Shown: piece after piece, positions 36,807 to 48,867 of the stretch
Layout: every line of letters starts with the position of its first letter
Numbering within the stretch: position 1 is the first letter of the stretch
Source: Prunella strophiata
Taxonomy: Eukaryota > Chordata > Aves > Passeriformes > Prunellidae
Reading direction: 5' to 3'
Assembly (NCBI GenBank): GCA_036583965.1
Contig: JAZBQD010000021.1
Coordinates: 18,359,766 to 18,423,765, forward strand
DNA: 64,000 nt
Program-made: the position numbers and the translations under genes
The notes under the pieces: generated by a model
Told to the model about the DNA's origin: nothing
Databases searched by the model: none
The model's input: the letters and a program-made list of their open reading frames with translations, nothing else

Positions 36807-39800
36807 TGGGGTTTTACTTACAGGTTTTCCTTGCTCCCAACATATTCTGGAGAAATCTGCAGTGGCTCTTGTCTCTGGTGTCAATGAGATTTTTGTTGGA
36901 AGGACAAGTTTGCATGGAAAATGCCTGGTCCAGACAGGGTGGGAGCGCTCAGGAGCTGAGCTTGCCTCTGTAATTCTCTTCTAAATCTGGGGAAGGGGTG
37001 TTTGAGACTTCTCCCAGTGGAACTTTAAATATTTGAATCTCTTTCCCTAATAAACTGCTTTCCTAATAAACTGCTACCATATGTAAATGGAAACGTTTTG
37101 CTGACTCTCCATCCCACCCGGAGCTGCTCACTGGGGTGCTGCTACCCTTGTACACGGCACATACTGAGCTATAAAAAGTAGCAGACTGTGTCCTTTTAAT
37201 AAATTACACCATAAATTTTACAGACTTTACCCCAGTGGCTTCTTAAATCTCGCTTTGGTTATGCAACATCATCTTGCAATAGGAAACATCTTTCAAGTGT
37301 TTAGGTTAGAGGAGCAGAGTCTAATCCACTCGAGATATTTTAGAGTGTAATAAATAAATAAAATGTACCCTCTCTTCAGGATGAAATATGACACGCACAA
37401 AAGGGAGACAAGCAGCTTTGATAGCTGATGATAAGGGTCAGTATTTCATTTTCATTTTGTTCAGCATCTGGTTTTTGTCCTAAAAATCTAATATCTATGA
37501 CACTGACAAATTAACTTAAAATACATGAAATGCTGGAAAAGCTGTTTTGCCCTGAAATCTTCTCATCCAAGAATTAAGAAGGAAAAAGAATCAGATTGTT
37601 TCAATAGAGATACAAAACTCCCACCCAGAAACTTCCAGTAAACATCGGTGCCAAGATATGAAGACAAGAAATTAAAACCTTCCAAACCCAAATGACCATC
37701 ATTCAAGATCTTTTTCTGCCCTCCTTTTAGTGACATAGTTGGTGACTATCAACCAAAAATTGAACAGTTTCTCCTGCTAATATGATGATAAATTTGGGGC
37801 TCTGGATAAGCCCATCCTGCCTTGTTCAAGTGTCCACAGTGGTACTGGAAAACCTCAGTCTCCACCACAGAGAAATGAGGCATTTGTGCTGACTCCAGAG
37901 GCAGCTGGAAAACTCATCAGCCTCTGGAAACCCATGGAAAGGAAGGCACTGCACTGAGAGGAATAATTATCACAGTAAAAATGATTGGCAGATCCAGAGC
38001 AGGGTTTATAAACAGAGGAGGTCAAATCTGAACCTGAGAAAAGCAGGAGATGCCCCATTAAGACCAATCCTGAATTTGGCCACGGTTCTTGAGCTTTGGA
38101 GAGGGAAGCACAAGCTCTTCAGCCACTCAGGAGTGAACACCACTATTTTTGTGACTTCCAACCTTGTTTTCCATCCTGCTGCAGCTTCACAGTCAAGGTT
38201 TCTGGGCATGTGTCCCAAGACAGGGGGATGCTAATTCATATTTAGGACTGGAAGGAGGGAGGAAAAGCTGGTTCTTCAACACCACTGCCCACACAAATCC
38301 ACATGTGTGAGTTCCACCCCACTGTGATCATGGCACCACCACAGCCTTCCAGGGTTTTTCCATGTTTTTCGTAGGTTTTGACCATTATCAACAATAATAT
38401 TTATAAAATTATGTCATTGCCAAGGGGTTTTCCTGTAATTTAATGAATGCAGTTAAGCATTTTTTTTTCCAACTAGAAATGAAGAGTGAAAGCTTTGCTT
38501 AAGGAAGATACAACACCTGAGTGTCAGCAGAAGACAAGGTTGCTTCCATCATAAAATCTAAGAACCACAAACAAATCAAGAGAAACCCTTGAGAAGTCAA
38601 GGAAAGTGCAGAATTTGCCATTAGTGGGGAATGGAGAAGCACAAAAATGAGAGGGACACTGAAATTGAGCCACATCTCCCATGTGGGTGCAACATGGCTG
38701 AGGGGAAAGGGACACAAAGGGACCATCCAAACTGGCTCTGAAGACCCTACAAAGAGCAGCAGAGGAGCTGGGATGGGAAAGGGAAGCTCAGAGGCTCTGT
38801 GGATGGCCCAGTTCCCCTCTCACACACTAAAACTCTGAGCTGTGCTGAGATAAACCCAGCTCAAACCAGCTCCGTGTTCTGAAGTGCTCTCAAACTTTCA
38901 ACAACGACCCTGGGGGATTTTTTGCTTTTCTTTAGCAGAGAAAGAGGCCTCACCTGGGGCTGTAAATGTGGCCCTTGACATGGCAGAGTTTGTCCTGATT
39001 TGGGAGGATCCATTAATTTCATAAGTTTTTGTTTACCTTGAGAGTGAGCTCAGGGCTCCCTTTGAGTCCCACCCTGGGCTCTTGACTGTCCTTTCTATGT
39101 GCTGCACACAGTAGTTGGACATGGTCTGGAGACCTCTGGAGTTGTTATTTTTCATCAGGAAGATGGCTTTTAGCTGCAGGGGTAAACCTCACTCCATGCT
39201 GGGCAAATGTTGGGTGGAAAAATATTTCACAATAGGAAACAAGTTGGAATAAGTCAGAAAAGAGGAAGTCGACCAATCCACAGTGCTGTTTGGGATTGGT
39301 GTAATATTTCAAAGTTCCCTGTTTTGAAATTATTAGACCACCAAAAAAGTGAAAGGCTGCCAAAAATTACTGTAAAAGGTAATAATTGTTAATAACTTGG
39401 CATCTGCTTGCTCATTTGAGCTGCATGGGTTTGGCATTCATTAAAGACAACATTGTAAGCAAATAAAGGAGCAACTGCCTGGCACATAACATTTTTAACC
39501 ACATCATAACTAAATATTAAATGTGAGGTTTTAATTCAATTTATAGTTTAAATAAGGATTTTTGCAGTAACTTTAAGGGAAAAAAATAAGAGTCAACCCC
39601 ATAAACAGTGAGTCATAAGAAGATTTTAAATAAATAATTGCAGTGTCCTTGACCTTGAAATGACCCTTTTTCTGAATTAGCACAGGAATTTAATTAAAGC
39701 TTCAAAAAAAGCTTTCATTTTAGATTTGAGTTACCAAATATTTAGAGATCCAGTGCCCAGGCAAGCCAATGGAAACATTCCTGCTCATTTCAGTGAGCTT

Positions 39801-40221
39801 TGGATCAGGCCCCGCACAGCTTTGGGTATCTCATTTCACAGGATGGACCCCAGGTCACTGCAGGAGAAAATGTTCTCCCTTAACCCAGCCTTATCTGAGG
39901 TCACACATCCCAGGGATCCCAGAGCAGCTGCACAGCATGGACAGCCCAGGGAGGAGCCACCTCTGTGCTTTGCCATCTCTCTGCAGTCGTTTCAGGTGAT
40001 CACACAGAGCTCTGAGAGCTCTCTCTGTCCTTTCCAACAGCTGGGACCATTCTGACCCCTCAACAAAAAAATCTCTGTCCTCACCCAGTGCCAGCAATGC
40101 CAGAGGTGCAGCACATTCCTGCCAGTCTCTGTCTCCCTTCTCTTTCCAGCAGAGCTGCAGGAGTCACAGCTCCAGAGTGTCAGAGACTCATCCAGGGGTC
40201 ACTGGAGTCAGGGGACACCTT
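36807..40221. other. Unannotated non-coding stretch
   Basis: About 3.4 kb without a supported gene. It holds a 16-bp tandem duplication of CCTAATAAACTGCTT (37046-37076). The segment 37080-37340 is repeat-free and may be conserved, but this is only an impression. GAGCTTTGGATCAGGCCC at 39795-39812 resembles part of an old sauropsid repeat. Confidence 0.45.
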
Positions 40222-40252
40222 TTTTATTGACTTCAATGGGCTTCAGACCAGG
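40222..40252 (+). repeat. Fragment of an old sauropsid repeat (TTGACTTCAATGGG core)
   Basis: TTTATTGACTTCAATGGGCT matches the core phrase common in ancient bird and turtle interspersed repeats and related to the palindromic copy at 0.8 kb. Too short for firm family assignment. A donor-like GTAAGT follows at 40323, but the frame before it (ending SDIQQFPVPSRG) has no clear acceptor. Confidence 0.35.
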
Positions 40253-41437
40253 TTCTTACTCACCACTAACGAGTCAGCATTTACCAGAAGTGATATCCAG
40301 CAATTTCCTGTTCCCAGTAGAGGGTAAGTGATGATAGCTGGGGTGTCATCCAGTGGTTACATTTGGTGTTTCTGACCTCTAAATGAGCTTCTCTATCCCA
40401 TTCCTGCATATCCAGGGCTCTGTGCTTCACGACTCAGGATGCAGGAGAGAGGGGAGCAGGCTGCAAAAGAGTGCAGCTCTCCTTACTCCCCTCCTTCTTG
40501 TTGTGATCCCAAGCAGAAGGTAATTTTTATAGGTCTTCAAATATAAAATAAAATTTAAAAAATTAATAATAATAATTTTCTTTTTAATTTTCTAATTTGC
40601 TGGTGAAACTCCTGCCCTCTTTCTCAAGTCAGGTTCACAATGAAGAGGGTGGCAATTTTGCTTGAGTCGGGAGAAAATAAGGACAAACTGGAAAAGAAGC
40701 CCTCAGTCCCAGCACACAGTCAACAGTGTCATCTTTCAAAAGAAATTTCTGCACGCTCAGAAGGATCAATGTCTTCTTATTTTGGTTCAACAGAGGCTTG
40801 GTTTATGACACAGCTTTTGTTTTTATTAGTGAAATGCACTAAACTGTTTTCTCAAGACTTGCCAAACAGTTTAAAATGTAATACCATTAAATTTGAGGTC
40901 CTACTGGGAAAAGTAATGCAAACTTAATTAAAGTTAACCAGAGTTTTCTCTCTGTGCAGCCCAGTGTTTCTCTGTGCTGGAGTTTGCTTGTAAAGCACTT
41001 GTTTGCTCAGAGCAGAGCAGTGCTCAGGCTGGAAAGGGTGGTGGAGCTGCCAGGGTGGGAGATGGTGAGCAGAGAAGGGAGGAATGAGCAGCAGGAATAG
41101 CTGGGGAAATAAAAAAATAACAAAACTGAGATACTGTTTTCTTCCTCTGGTGTAAAATATTTCAAGTTTTGATCCTGAGCTTGATTGCATCCCCACAGCT
41201 TTCCTGGGATGGGGTCTGGAACACAGTGTGGTGTCTCCAAGGGGGGGTGAAGGCTCCAACTCCAGCAAACAGCTACAGGGGTCAAACATCAATCTCTGCA
41301 ATGGAATCTTTGCAGTCTGAATCTCTGTCATATTTCTTTTGTGGCTCCTCACTGTTTCTACCTGTTTATCCCCACGCCAGCTCTGTGGGGTGGCTCCTCT
41401 GCATGTGGCAGGAGCCTGGCAGGGATTGAGGGCTCCA
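40253..41437. other. Unannotated non-coding stretch
   Basis: No supported gene. The 299-codon minus frame starting in 41.8 kb crosses a recent 42-bp duplication and has no recognisable domain. Confidence 0.5.
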
Positions 41438-41522
41438 AAAAGGAAGGATGAGCTTTTCCTACAAGAGCTGTGACCCTGCAAAAGGAAGGATGAGCTTTTC
41501 CTACAAGAGCTGTGACCCTGCA
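41438..41522. repeat. Perfect 42-bp tandem duplication
   Basis: The unit starting AAAAGGAAGGATGAGC and ending GCTGTGACCCTGC occurs at 41438-41479 and again, identically, at 41480-41521. Identity of the copies indicates a recent duplication or replication slippage. Confidence 0.95.
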
Positions 41523-42104
41523 CCCTCAATTCCTGATCACAGGGAGGTGAAACTCTGATTGCAGCTCCACGTCTCGAGCCTGAAACAAATCTTGTATCCC
41601 TGGCTCCTTGTAAAACATTAGATTTTCCCTGATGTCTTGGGAAAAGGGTGAGAACATGGCCCCTGATGCTTGGCTTGGTGCCCATGTGGGTAATTGGATA
41701 TTTTGCCCAACAAATATTTGCCTTGTGGTTTGGGCTGGATTCTTGTCCTGGGAGTTGCTTAAAAACTTGGGGGCTACACCCTGGACCTGGAGCATTTGAG
41801 TGGAACATGCAAAGAAAAAACAAATGTTAAATTCCTCTAGACATTAATTTTGACCTGGAAACAGTCAGATCACAGAAAAAGGCACTCTACATGCCATCTT
41901 TTTGGCATCTGTTGGTCAGAAGAGGCTGGAAATTTGGCAGCAGCACTGAGGCATGCAATGGGATTAGGAAGCAAATCCAGCTGACTGATCCAAAATTCCA
42001 GGATGCCATTCCCCACCATGGCTGGGATGGGCTGGGAAGCACTGATAGAAGGACTCTGGGAATATGAAAGTTATTTTGCCATGAGTTTTTTCTGGGGTTT
42101 TACC
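41523..42104. other. Unannotated stretch downstream (minus sense) of an exon candidate
   Basis: If the exon at 42.1-42.25 kb is real, this would be its 3' untranslated region or following intron. No minus-strand AATAAA is evident close by. Confidence 0.35.
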
Positions 42105-42251
42105 TCATCCTGGTCCTCCATCTACTTTTAGTCTACTGAGCAAAGCTTGTTTCTGCCTCAGGCATTGTAATGCACTTTCTGTAGCCTGAACGAGTTTATT
42201 ATACATGATGTTGTGAACAGCATTGGCAACAAGAAAAGAGTGGGAAGTTTC
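42105..42251 (-). CDS. Candidate terminal coding exon, identity unknown
   Basis: Minus strand: AT-rich TTTATTACAG acceptor, then 48 codons in phase 0, closing with TGA (42105-42107). The peptide begins ETSHSFLVANAV and contains a helix-prone stretch KLVQATESALQCLRQKQALL at residues 19-38, ending KVDGGPG. The other two minus frames meet stops within the segment, so only this frame is open. A donor-like GAG/GTAAAA lies two bases after the stop, which might indicate splicing just past the stop or a shifted annotation. The acceptor pyrimidine tract is weak. I do not recognise the protein. Confidence 0.4.
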   Translation of the reverse strand, partial: ETSHSFLVANAVHNIMYNKLVQATESALQCLRQKQALLSRLKVDGGPG

Positions 42252-44387
42252 CTGTAATAAATAATTTTTTAAAAAGAAAGCTTTTAGTGATTGTTCATAT
42301 TCCCTTCTCTTCATCACCAGCCTCAGGGATGAGTTTCCAGGCCATACATCTTGCAAAGCAGCAGGTAGTGATGGATGTATAAATGGAAAGTTTAATCTTT
42401 GTGCTTGTTGAATTAAAATTCTGCTGCTCAGGTCAGAAAAAAAGGAAGCTTTCTTGTCATCTATTTGTCCAGTTAGAATTCCATGAATTTTGAACAGTAT
42501 GTTTAAGCTGTTTTGTTGTTTTTTTTTTTTTTTTAACTTAGTAGGTGTAATTAATTATTTACCTTAAGCTAGAAGTATGCAGGAAATAAGCAAACAGAAA
42601 TGGAGATGACATTGAGCAATGGAATTATTCACTGTGGGTTATATAACACCTTCTAATTTTTATAGAACATTTTTTGTTGTTTCCCATTTATAGCAGATAT
42701 CTGTAATAGCTCTGACCAATAATTTCCTATTCATCACCTTTTCTCAGCTAAAATTTGGAGCTCTAACAGTGTGCATGATATTCCATTTACAAAGAGTCAT
42801 GGAATGCTGTAGTGCAGAAGAAGAGCTCCACTACTACTGAGATGATTTTTTTTTCTTAATCAGATGAAAAGTAAAATGATGTGGCCTCAGACCACTCATT
42901 TAGTCTGTTTTTTGTCTCCCAAATTATAAATTAACTTCACTTTCCCTGAAGGTGAGGACAGAGATTGTTTTCAGGTCTGCCTGTGAAGCACTGAAAGGTT
43001 TTGAAATGAGGATGTAAATAAGGATGAAATATTTATATGGGACAGAAAATATTCTTTGATTAAATTCTCATGGAGGATAGAGGTAGTTCGTGGGACACTT
43101 TTTTTTCCTTGCTGCCACCTCATGGAAACCTGGAGCATCAGCACTGGCGACTTGTTTTTGTTTTCCCTCCCACAGCACTTTGACACGAGCCCTGTGGAGA
43201 TCACCACTGTGCTGATAAGAGGACAAGAATAGCATTTTGCTCCTTGGGGAATTCATTTGTTTCCTAAAAGCTGCCCTGCTGGTGAAGCTCTCACTTTCCC
43301 TCCTGTCCAGGCCTGGGGGACACCAGAGGTGGCCAGCCCTGGAAAGCCACACGTCCCTGTCTGCAGGGGCACTTCCTGACCAGAAACATCTCTTTCTTTC
43401 CACTGCCCCTGGAGAACAACAATTTTTTTGGGAGAAAACTACGCCTACATGGAAAGTTCCCATTTCCTCCTCAAAATAACAAAAAAACCCCCAAACCCAA
43501 TTTAAAAAAATCCCAAAAAATAAGGCTCTTGTCTCCTCTGTTGCACGGCCGGGGCAGGTTCCCGCGTGCGCGATTCCGTGGCCCTGGCCTTGGCTGTCTG
43601 CCCAAAACTCCCGTCTGTTTTCCAGACAGGAAATATGAATCAAAATAACATGACATAAAAACAGTAATTAGCTTTTGTGTGTGAGGCTGCTAAGGCCTTA
43701 ATGAGGAACAGGCTTGTAATAAAACTCTTGGCTACTCTCTCCCAAACTCGCTCTGTCGCTCGCTCCCCTTTTCAGTTCATCATTTATTTTCTTGCAGGGG
43801 GAAGTGAGGAGAGAAGGAGACACTATCTGTAAATTGATCCTCCCCACCCTTGTTAAATTATCAGGGAGTCTATAAATGTTTTGGCAGTTTTTTTTCCATT
43901 TGTTTTGGTCTATTTCTGTCCCACCCACAACGCTCATCTTTCCCTGTCAGTCCTTTGCTGCCTTTCAGGGCATCTTAAGAGCTCTGGCTTGAGCAATAGC
44001 TGAGGTTTGGATGAAAGTGGGGGATCCTACAGGTCACCTGAGGCTGGCACATGCTTCCAAGGATATTTTCTGGATGCTAGCTCCATCAAGCCACCCAGGG
44101 CAGTTGTGGTGTCTCTGAGCATCTTTGTGACTTTAAGCAGAGAGAAGGAAGTTGTGGAGCAGCAGGGTGACCACGAGGCCAAGGGAGATGGGCTGGTACC
44201 AAGGGACATTTTTGCAACCTTTAAGCAAAAAACTGTGATCTCACAAGGAAAATGTTTAATTTCTGCAGGAAGAAGCTTCAGGTTGCAGTAAACTCCTCTC
44301 AGACCTGGCATTATGTGGCCTCAGACTGACATGTGAAGCCAGAGCTGTGCTGCATGTGCTGTGAGAGCTCCAAGGTGAGCAGAACTG
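42252..44387. other. Unannotated non-coding stretch with a CpG patch
   Basis: No supported gene. Around 43546-43580 (CACGGCCGGGG, CCCGCGTGCGCG, TTCCG) seven or so CpGs are concentrated. The 191-codon minus frame at 43068-43643 spans this but shows no domain. TAAGGCCTTA at 43690-43699 is a perfect 10-bp palindrome. Confidence 0.45.
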
Positions 44388-44454
44388 TAAACTCCTGGGA
44401 TTTTCTGCATAAACTCCTGGGATTTTCTGCATAAGCTCCTGGGGTTTTCTGCAT
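44388..44454. repeat. 22-bp tandem repeat, three copies
   Basis: Units of AAACTCCTGGGATTTTCTGC plus AT recur at offsets of 22 bp. The third has two substitutions (AAGCTCC, GGGGTTTT). Confidence 0.92.
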
Positions 44455-46316
44455 CAAGACAAGTTTGCTCATGCAAAGAGCTGTGTCCCCTTCCCTGACA
44501 GATGTATTAGTGACAAGTGATATTATGTTATAGTTCTGCTGGAACCAAATACCCCACTGGTCTTGGCCCAGAGCATAAACCCTACTTTGACAGCACTTTT
44601 CCTGATAAAACCATAAAAAAATTTCTTTGTGTAGACCCTAATAATTTTCCTGTCCATGTCTCTGCATGTTTGTAGGCTGCCCACTGATTTTTCTGAGTTG
44701 TAATTTAAAGTCCCTTTGTGGGCAGTGCATTCAGAGCTGCTTCCATCAGTGGTGGAATCCACAGATTGCAAAGGATTTTTAGCAATGAATGGTAAAATTT
44801 CTCTAGGATCTGTCATCATCCATGCTTGTAATGACCTGCTGATAGCAGATCTAATGGGTTTCATCAAGTGTGAGGAAAGAGAGAGGTTGTGTCCCTGCTT
44901 CCAGAGCCTCTGCCCTCATTTCCCACCTCTCCATGGGCACAGCATAGAAAAGACCTGGTAGGAGTGTTTGGAGAAATAATCCACAGAAAGTCTTCTATGA
45001 AACCAACCATGGATCCTCCTGGAAAGCTTTCTGATGGGATTTACCCCATACCAATGCCCTGAAAGTGGTGTTCACCAATTAATTAACAACTCTAGGAACA
45101 CCTTGGCTGCTTACAGGTATTTTTCCATTGCTTGGTGCTCTAATTCACAGCTGGCAAAGCCCAGAGGGGCTGCTGGAATCAGGGAAAATAAATTCTGGGA
45201 GACCTCAGAACTTGCTGCAATTTTTAACTCCAAGTGCTGCTGTCCATGATAACATCAGATCGGAGGTAGCAGGAAAAAAATCTTTTGCCTGGCAATTTTT
45301 CAATGGAAAATGCCATCCACTTGAAATCCAGACTTCCCATCAGAGTATGTTGTTGTCAATGAAGTTTTGCTTCAGTTTTTTAAAAGAGATTTGTTTTGAC
45401 TAGTTTGAAGTATTGTGTTTGGACCTAGTTGGAGTGAAATGGCTTGATTTTCTGTCCTAAGTGTCTTTTCATAACAGAAGTGATTTAATTTTATGCTTTG
45501 AATAATGTATGTTTAAAAGGAAGGTATTTTGTTCTGATTTAGTTTTATCAGAACAGGCTATTTTATTTCATTCCAAATCAATTTTTTTTTTTTTTTAATG
45601 TGGTTGAAGAGAAAATGTGGCTTTCAAAAGTTTTTTCTCCTGATTTGGCACTGGACCAAATTTTGAAATGTCAGAATTTCAAGTGGCCTTCCAGTGAAGT
45701 ACAACCCATTCCACAGCGTAAAGCAAGAAGAAAACCCACATAAAACAATCAAATTGATGTAGACATTTATTACTTGTGAGAGTTGTAAAAGCATCACATG
45801 GCTTTCTCATAAAAAGTCATAAACCCTATTTACAGTCCCTGCATTATTATTCTAGTAACTAAAACCAGGGACTCTATGAAGTGCAGGAGTGTTCAGCAAA
45901 TTCTCTCTTCCAACTGTGTTGGAAATGCAGAAAATGCTCCCTGTTTTCAGAGCAGGGGGATCGTGTTTTACATGTATTTATTTATTATGTTTACCTCTTA
46001 CACTTAGAGCTTGGCCCCTGCCCAAGAGGTCAAAGCTATAATTACTTGCATTTCATGACAACAAATGCAGAAATTAAATCAGAAAAGTGCCCTCATGTTT
46101 TGGGGAAAACTGGTGGTGTTTAGGTTACATTTCAGCACTCAAGAGGCTTAAATGCTTTAGTAGGAAAATCTTAACCCTGTCCACAGTGTAGCATCCCAAC
46201 ACTCAGAGCCTTGGGCAGTGTGTGGTTACAGGTGAAATTCATTTGCAATGATCATAAAGACAGTAAGAAACATGAAAAAAAATCCACGAGGTTTTGGATC
46301 AAGTACAGAAATACAT
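44455..46316. other. Unannotated non-coding stretch
   Basis: No supported gene. The 114-codon minus frame at 44523-44867 lacks a convincing acceptor. There is a T run at 45581-45597. Confidence 0.45.
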
Positions 46317-46333
46317 GGGGGGGGGGAAAAAAA
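46317..46333 (+). repeat. G10A7 homopolymer junction
   Basis: Ten consecutive G bases (46317-46326) followed by seven A bases. It is a likely site of length error in sequencing. Confidence 0.9.
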
Positions 46334-46635
46334 TATATTCAGAAAGATTTGTTTGTTCTTCCATGTTCTGAGCTCAGTGAAATCAATGAGAAGGGGTCAC
46401 TGCCAGGAGGGAGTTGGGTTGTTCTGTGAACCAGTGCTGTTGCTATTGCAAACACATTGTCTTGGAGTGTTGTCATCCCTGGAATAAAGTGCTGGAGCTT
46501 TAGAGTGAAGCCAAAGCTTCCCTCGGAATTTCTGATGTGAAGAACCTTTGTGTTGCCTGTGAAAAAAGACACCCCCTCCTTCTTTAGGGGAAGTCCAAGG
46601 CCTCTCCAAAGCATGATCAGCTGGAAATGTTTGAG

Positions 46636-46964
46636 GAGAAGGGAAGGGAAAATGGGAAATGGGAAATGAGAAAGGGGAAAGGGAAAGGGAAATTGGAAAA
46701 AGGGAAAGGGAAATCGGGGAAAGGGAAATGGGGAAAAGGGAAATGGGAAAAGAGAAAAGGGAAATGGGAAAGGGAAAGGGAAATGGGAAAAGGGGAAAGG
46801 GGAAAGGGAAATGGGAAAATGGGAAAGGGAAATGGGAAAATGGGAAAAGGAGAAAGGGGAAAGTGAACTGAGAAAGGGAAAGGGAAAGGGAAAGGGAAAG
46901 GGAAAGGGAAAGGGAAAGGGAAAGGGAAAGGGAAAGGGAAAGGGAAAGGGAAAGGGAAAGGGAA
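46636..46964 (+). repeat. Homopurine GGGAAA-type tract
   Basis: About 330 bp is almost purely purine on the plus strand, with units GGGAAA, GGGAAAT and GGGGAAA. The section 46872-46964 is a perfect (AAAGGG)n of about 15 units. Multiple spaced GGG runs could form G-quadruplexes, and the polypurine:polypyrimidine mirror character suits triplex (H-DNA). Frames of Gly-Lys or Phe-Pro repeats up to 190 codons are artefacts. Confidence 0.97.
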
Positions 46965-48120
46965 GTCATGCTCCTCCAGCTGGCTCCTCCTACAAAACTT
47001 GGACTTTTGGAACATCACCTTGACAGTAATTTAACTGCTGCAGGTTTCTTACTTTATTTTCTCTCATTTATCATCCTTTACATATCCAACAAGTTCATCT
47101 AAGAGTGTGAGTGAGCTTTGCTGACCAGCAGTGGAGGATCTCTGGGGAAGCCTCTCCCTCATGGGTTTCCCACTGGTGCACTGGCTATATCCAGCTAGAG
47201 CAGCTTTTTATAACCTTGTCATGGTTATTTTCAACTTCTTGCTTCTATACAGGACCTATACATAAACCCAGAGCTAAAAATACTTGAATCCAGCCAATTT
47301 TTCCCTAACATATCTGGGAACTTGCATCTGTTGTCTAAGCTCAGCCAGCAACTGATTTGCAGAGTCTGAAACTCAGCTCAGCCCAGTGTCTCCAACAAAG
47401 GAAGTGTTGGAGGATGGCCCTGGGCAGTTTAGAGCTCCATCAGCACTCTCCCATGGATGTAGTGAAGCTACACCCCACTGGCTCACCTCACCTGTGAGTA
47501 CCTCCAAAAACAGCCTTCCAAAAGCTGATAAAATTGCTTTTCTGGCTGTTAGGAAGGGTTAAAATATTCAAGCCATGCAAAGAAAACACTTGTTTTAAAA
47601 AACTAATTAACAAATAGCGGATTTTCCTTCTGAGAGAGGAGATGCCCCTCGGGCTGCCAGAGGACTTGTGCTGCTTGCCCATCCACTTGGGGAAATTCCA
47701 GGATATCTGTGTCATGTCCTCCTGGACGCTGTGCCTGCCCTCAGCTCTCCCTGCCTCGTGCACAGGCTCAGAAGACACATGGAATTAGTCTTTGTGATTC
47801 AATTATTCTGCGGTAGAGCTTGGACGTGTGCAATATACTGAAAGCCTTTGGGAGACTATCAAAATTTAATAGGGAAAGTATGGCATTTTAAAAAAATTTT
47901 TTGCTTCCAACCCTTGCTGTCAAATGATTTGTTTGCTGTTTTTATAAACACGCTGCAGTGCCACTGAGGAGGTACAGGGACAGGAATGAACTGGGCTGGC
48001 AAATCCAGTTGCAAAACAGAAGGATGGATTAACCCCTCCAGTCCCACTCATTGGGGTTTCCAGATGTCCAAGGAAAAACAGCCAGGTGGAAAACTGCCTT
48101 TCCCTGTAAGGTAAGAGCAG
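46965..48120. other. Unannotated non-coding stretch
   Basis: No supported gene or repeat in this interval. Confidence 0.5.
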
Positions 48121-48129
48121 TGGCTCCAT

Positions 48130-48400
48130 TGCTTTGTATCTCAGCTACCCTGGTTGCTAAGTTTGGGGTTAACTGTCCATACAAATAATATTTTGGAGGG
48201 AGTTTTTCTGCTGGTTTGGCTCTGCTCTTGCTCTGGTCTTCTTGGAAATAACGCTGGATGTGGAGACTTTTCCCTGTTATGCCATTTGTACCTCTCCTCC
48301 ACACTCTCGACCTCCTCTTTGGCTCATTGCTCTTGGATTACTTCATCCAAGTCTTCAATCTCTCCTGGTTCTCCCAGGATTTTTAAGATCAGATATTTAA
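48130..48400 (-). pseudogene. Possible broken coding sequence, unknown origin
   Basis: On the minus strand a frame beginning MMKDVKYLILKILGEPG reads for about 90 codons, through one internal TGA, as charged protein-like sequence (segments EIEDLDEVIQEQ, then AKEEVESVEERYKW, then NREKSPHPALFPRRP) before a second stop. The upstream section in another frame is RKHMEEEEGTKLQDFGK followed by a stop. The region is purine-rich on this strand, which alone can generate Lys/Glu-rich frames, so this may be coincidence. Confidence 0.2.
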
Positions 48401-48845
48401 CATCCTTCATCATTCATTTGCCAAAGTCTTGGAGCTTTGTGCCTTCCTCTTCCTCCATGTGCTTCCTACCTAAAGTCCTGGTCAGGCAGCATCCTCTGCC
48501 CATTTAAGAGTTTTTCATCAAATCAAATTTGTTCTTTTCAACCTGCCCTTCTGAGGTCTTGCTTACCTGCCACACAATAAAATTCACCTCTTTTTACCTC
48601 ATCTCCCTCAAGGTCCCATTTCTATCTCTCTTTGCAGCTCCTCTGTCAGCACCTGCCACCTTGAAGCTGTCTTTTAAGCAGCTCTGATTTCAGAGCTCTT
48701 GTCCTACCTATTTAGACCTTCTGCACCAAACATCTGGCAGGGACAATGTGCAAGCCAGGATTTTATTTCACACTGAGATATCCAGAAATCCACCCCCTCA
48801 CTGCTTTAGGAATTTTTCCTTTGAAAAAGCACAAGTCCTCCTCTC

Positions 48846-48867
48846 CTCTCTCTCTCTCTCTCTCTCT
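48846..48867. repeat. (CT)11 microsatellite
   Basis: Dinucleotide CT run within a pyrimidine-rich patch. Confidence 0.9.

Noticed and set aside
40326..40376. Possible C/D-box snoRNA (GTGATGA then CTGA)
   Set aside because: The flanks do not form a terminal stem, and the C-box overlaps a donor-like GTAAGTGATG.
40924..41823. 299-codon minus-strand frame
   Set aside because: No recognisable domain, no splice context, and part of its length comes from the recent 42-bp duplication, which preserves frame.
43068..43643. 191-codon minus-strand frame across a CpG patch
   Set aside because: Composition is not protein-like and no splice signals fit. CpG retention alone is not evidence of coding.
44523..44867. 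114-codon minus-strand frame
   Set aside because: Reads somewhat protein-like, but there is no pyrimidine tract or acceptor at a plausible boundary.
46397..47018. 190- and 133-codon frames of Ser-Leu or Phe-Pro repeats
   Set aside because: They are produced by the TTTCCC strand of the purine tract.
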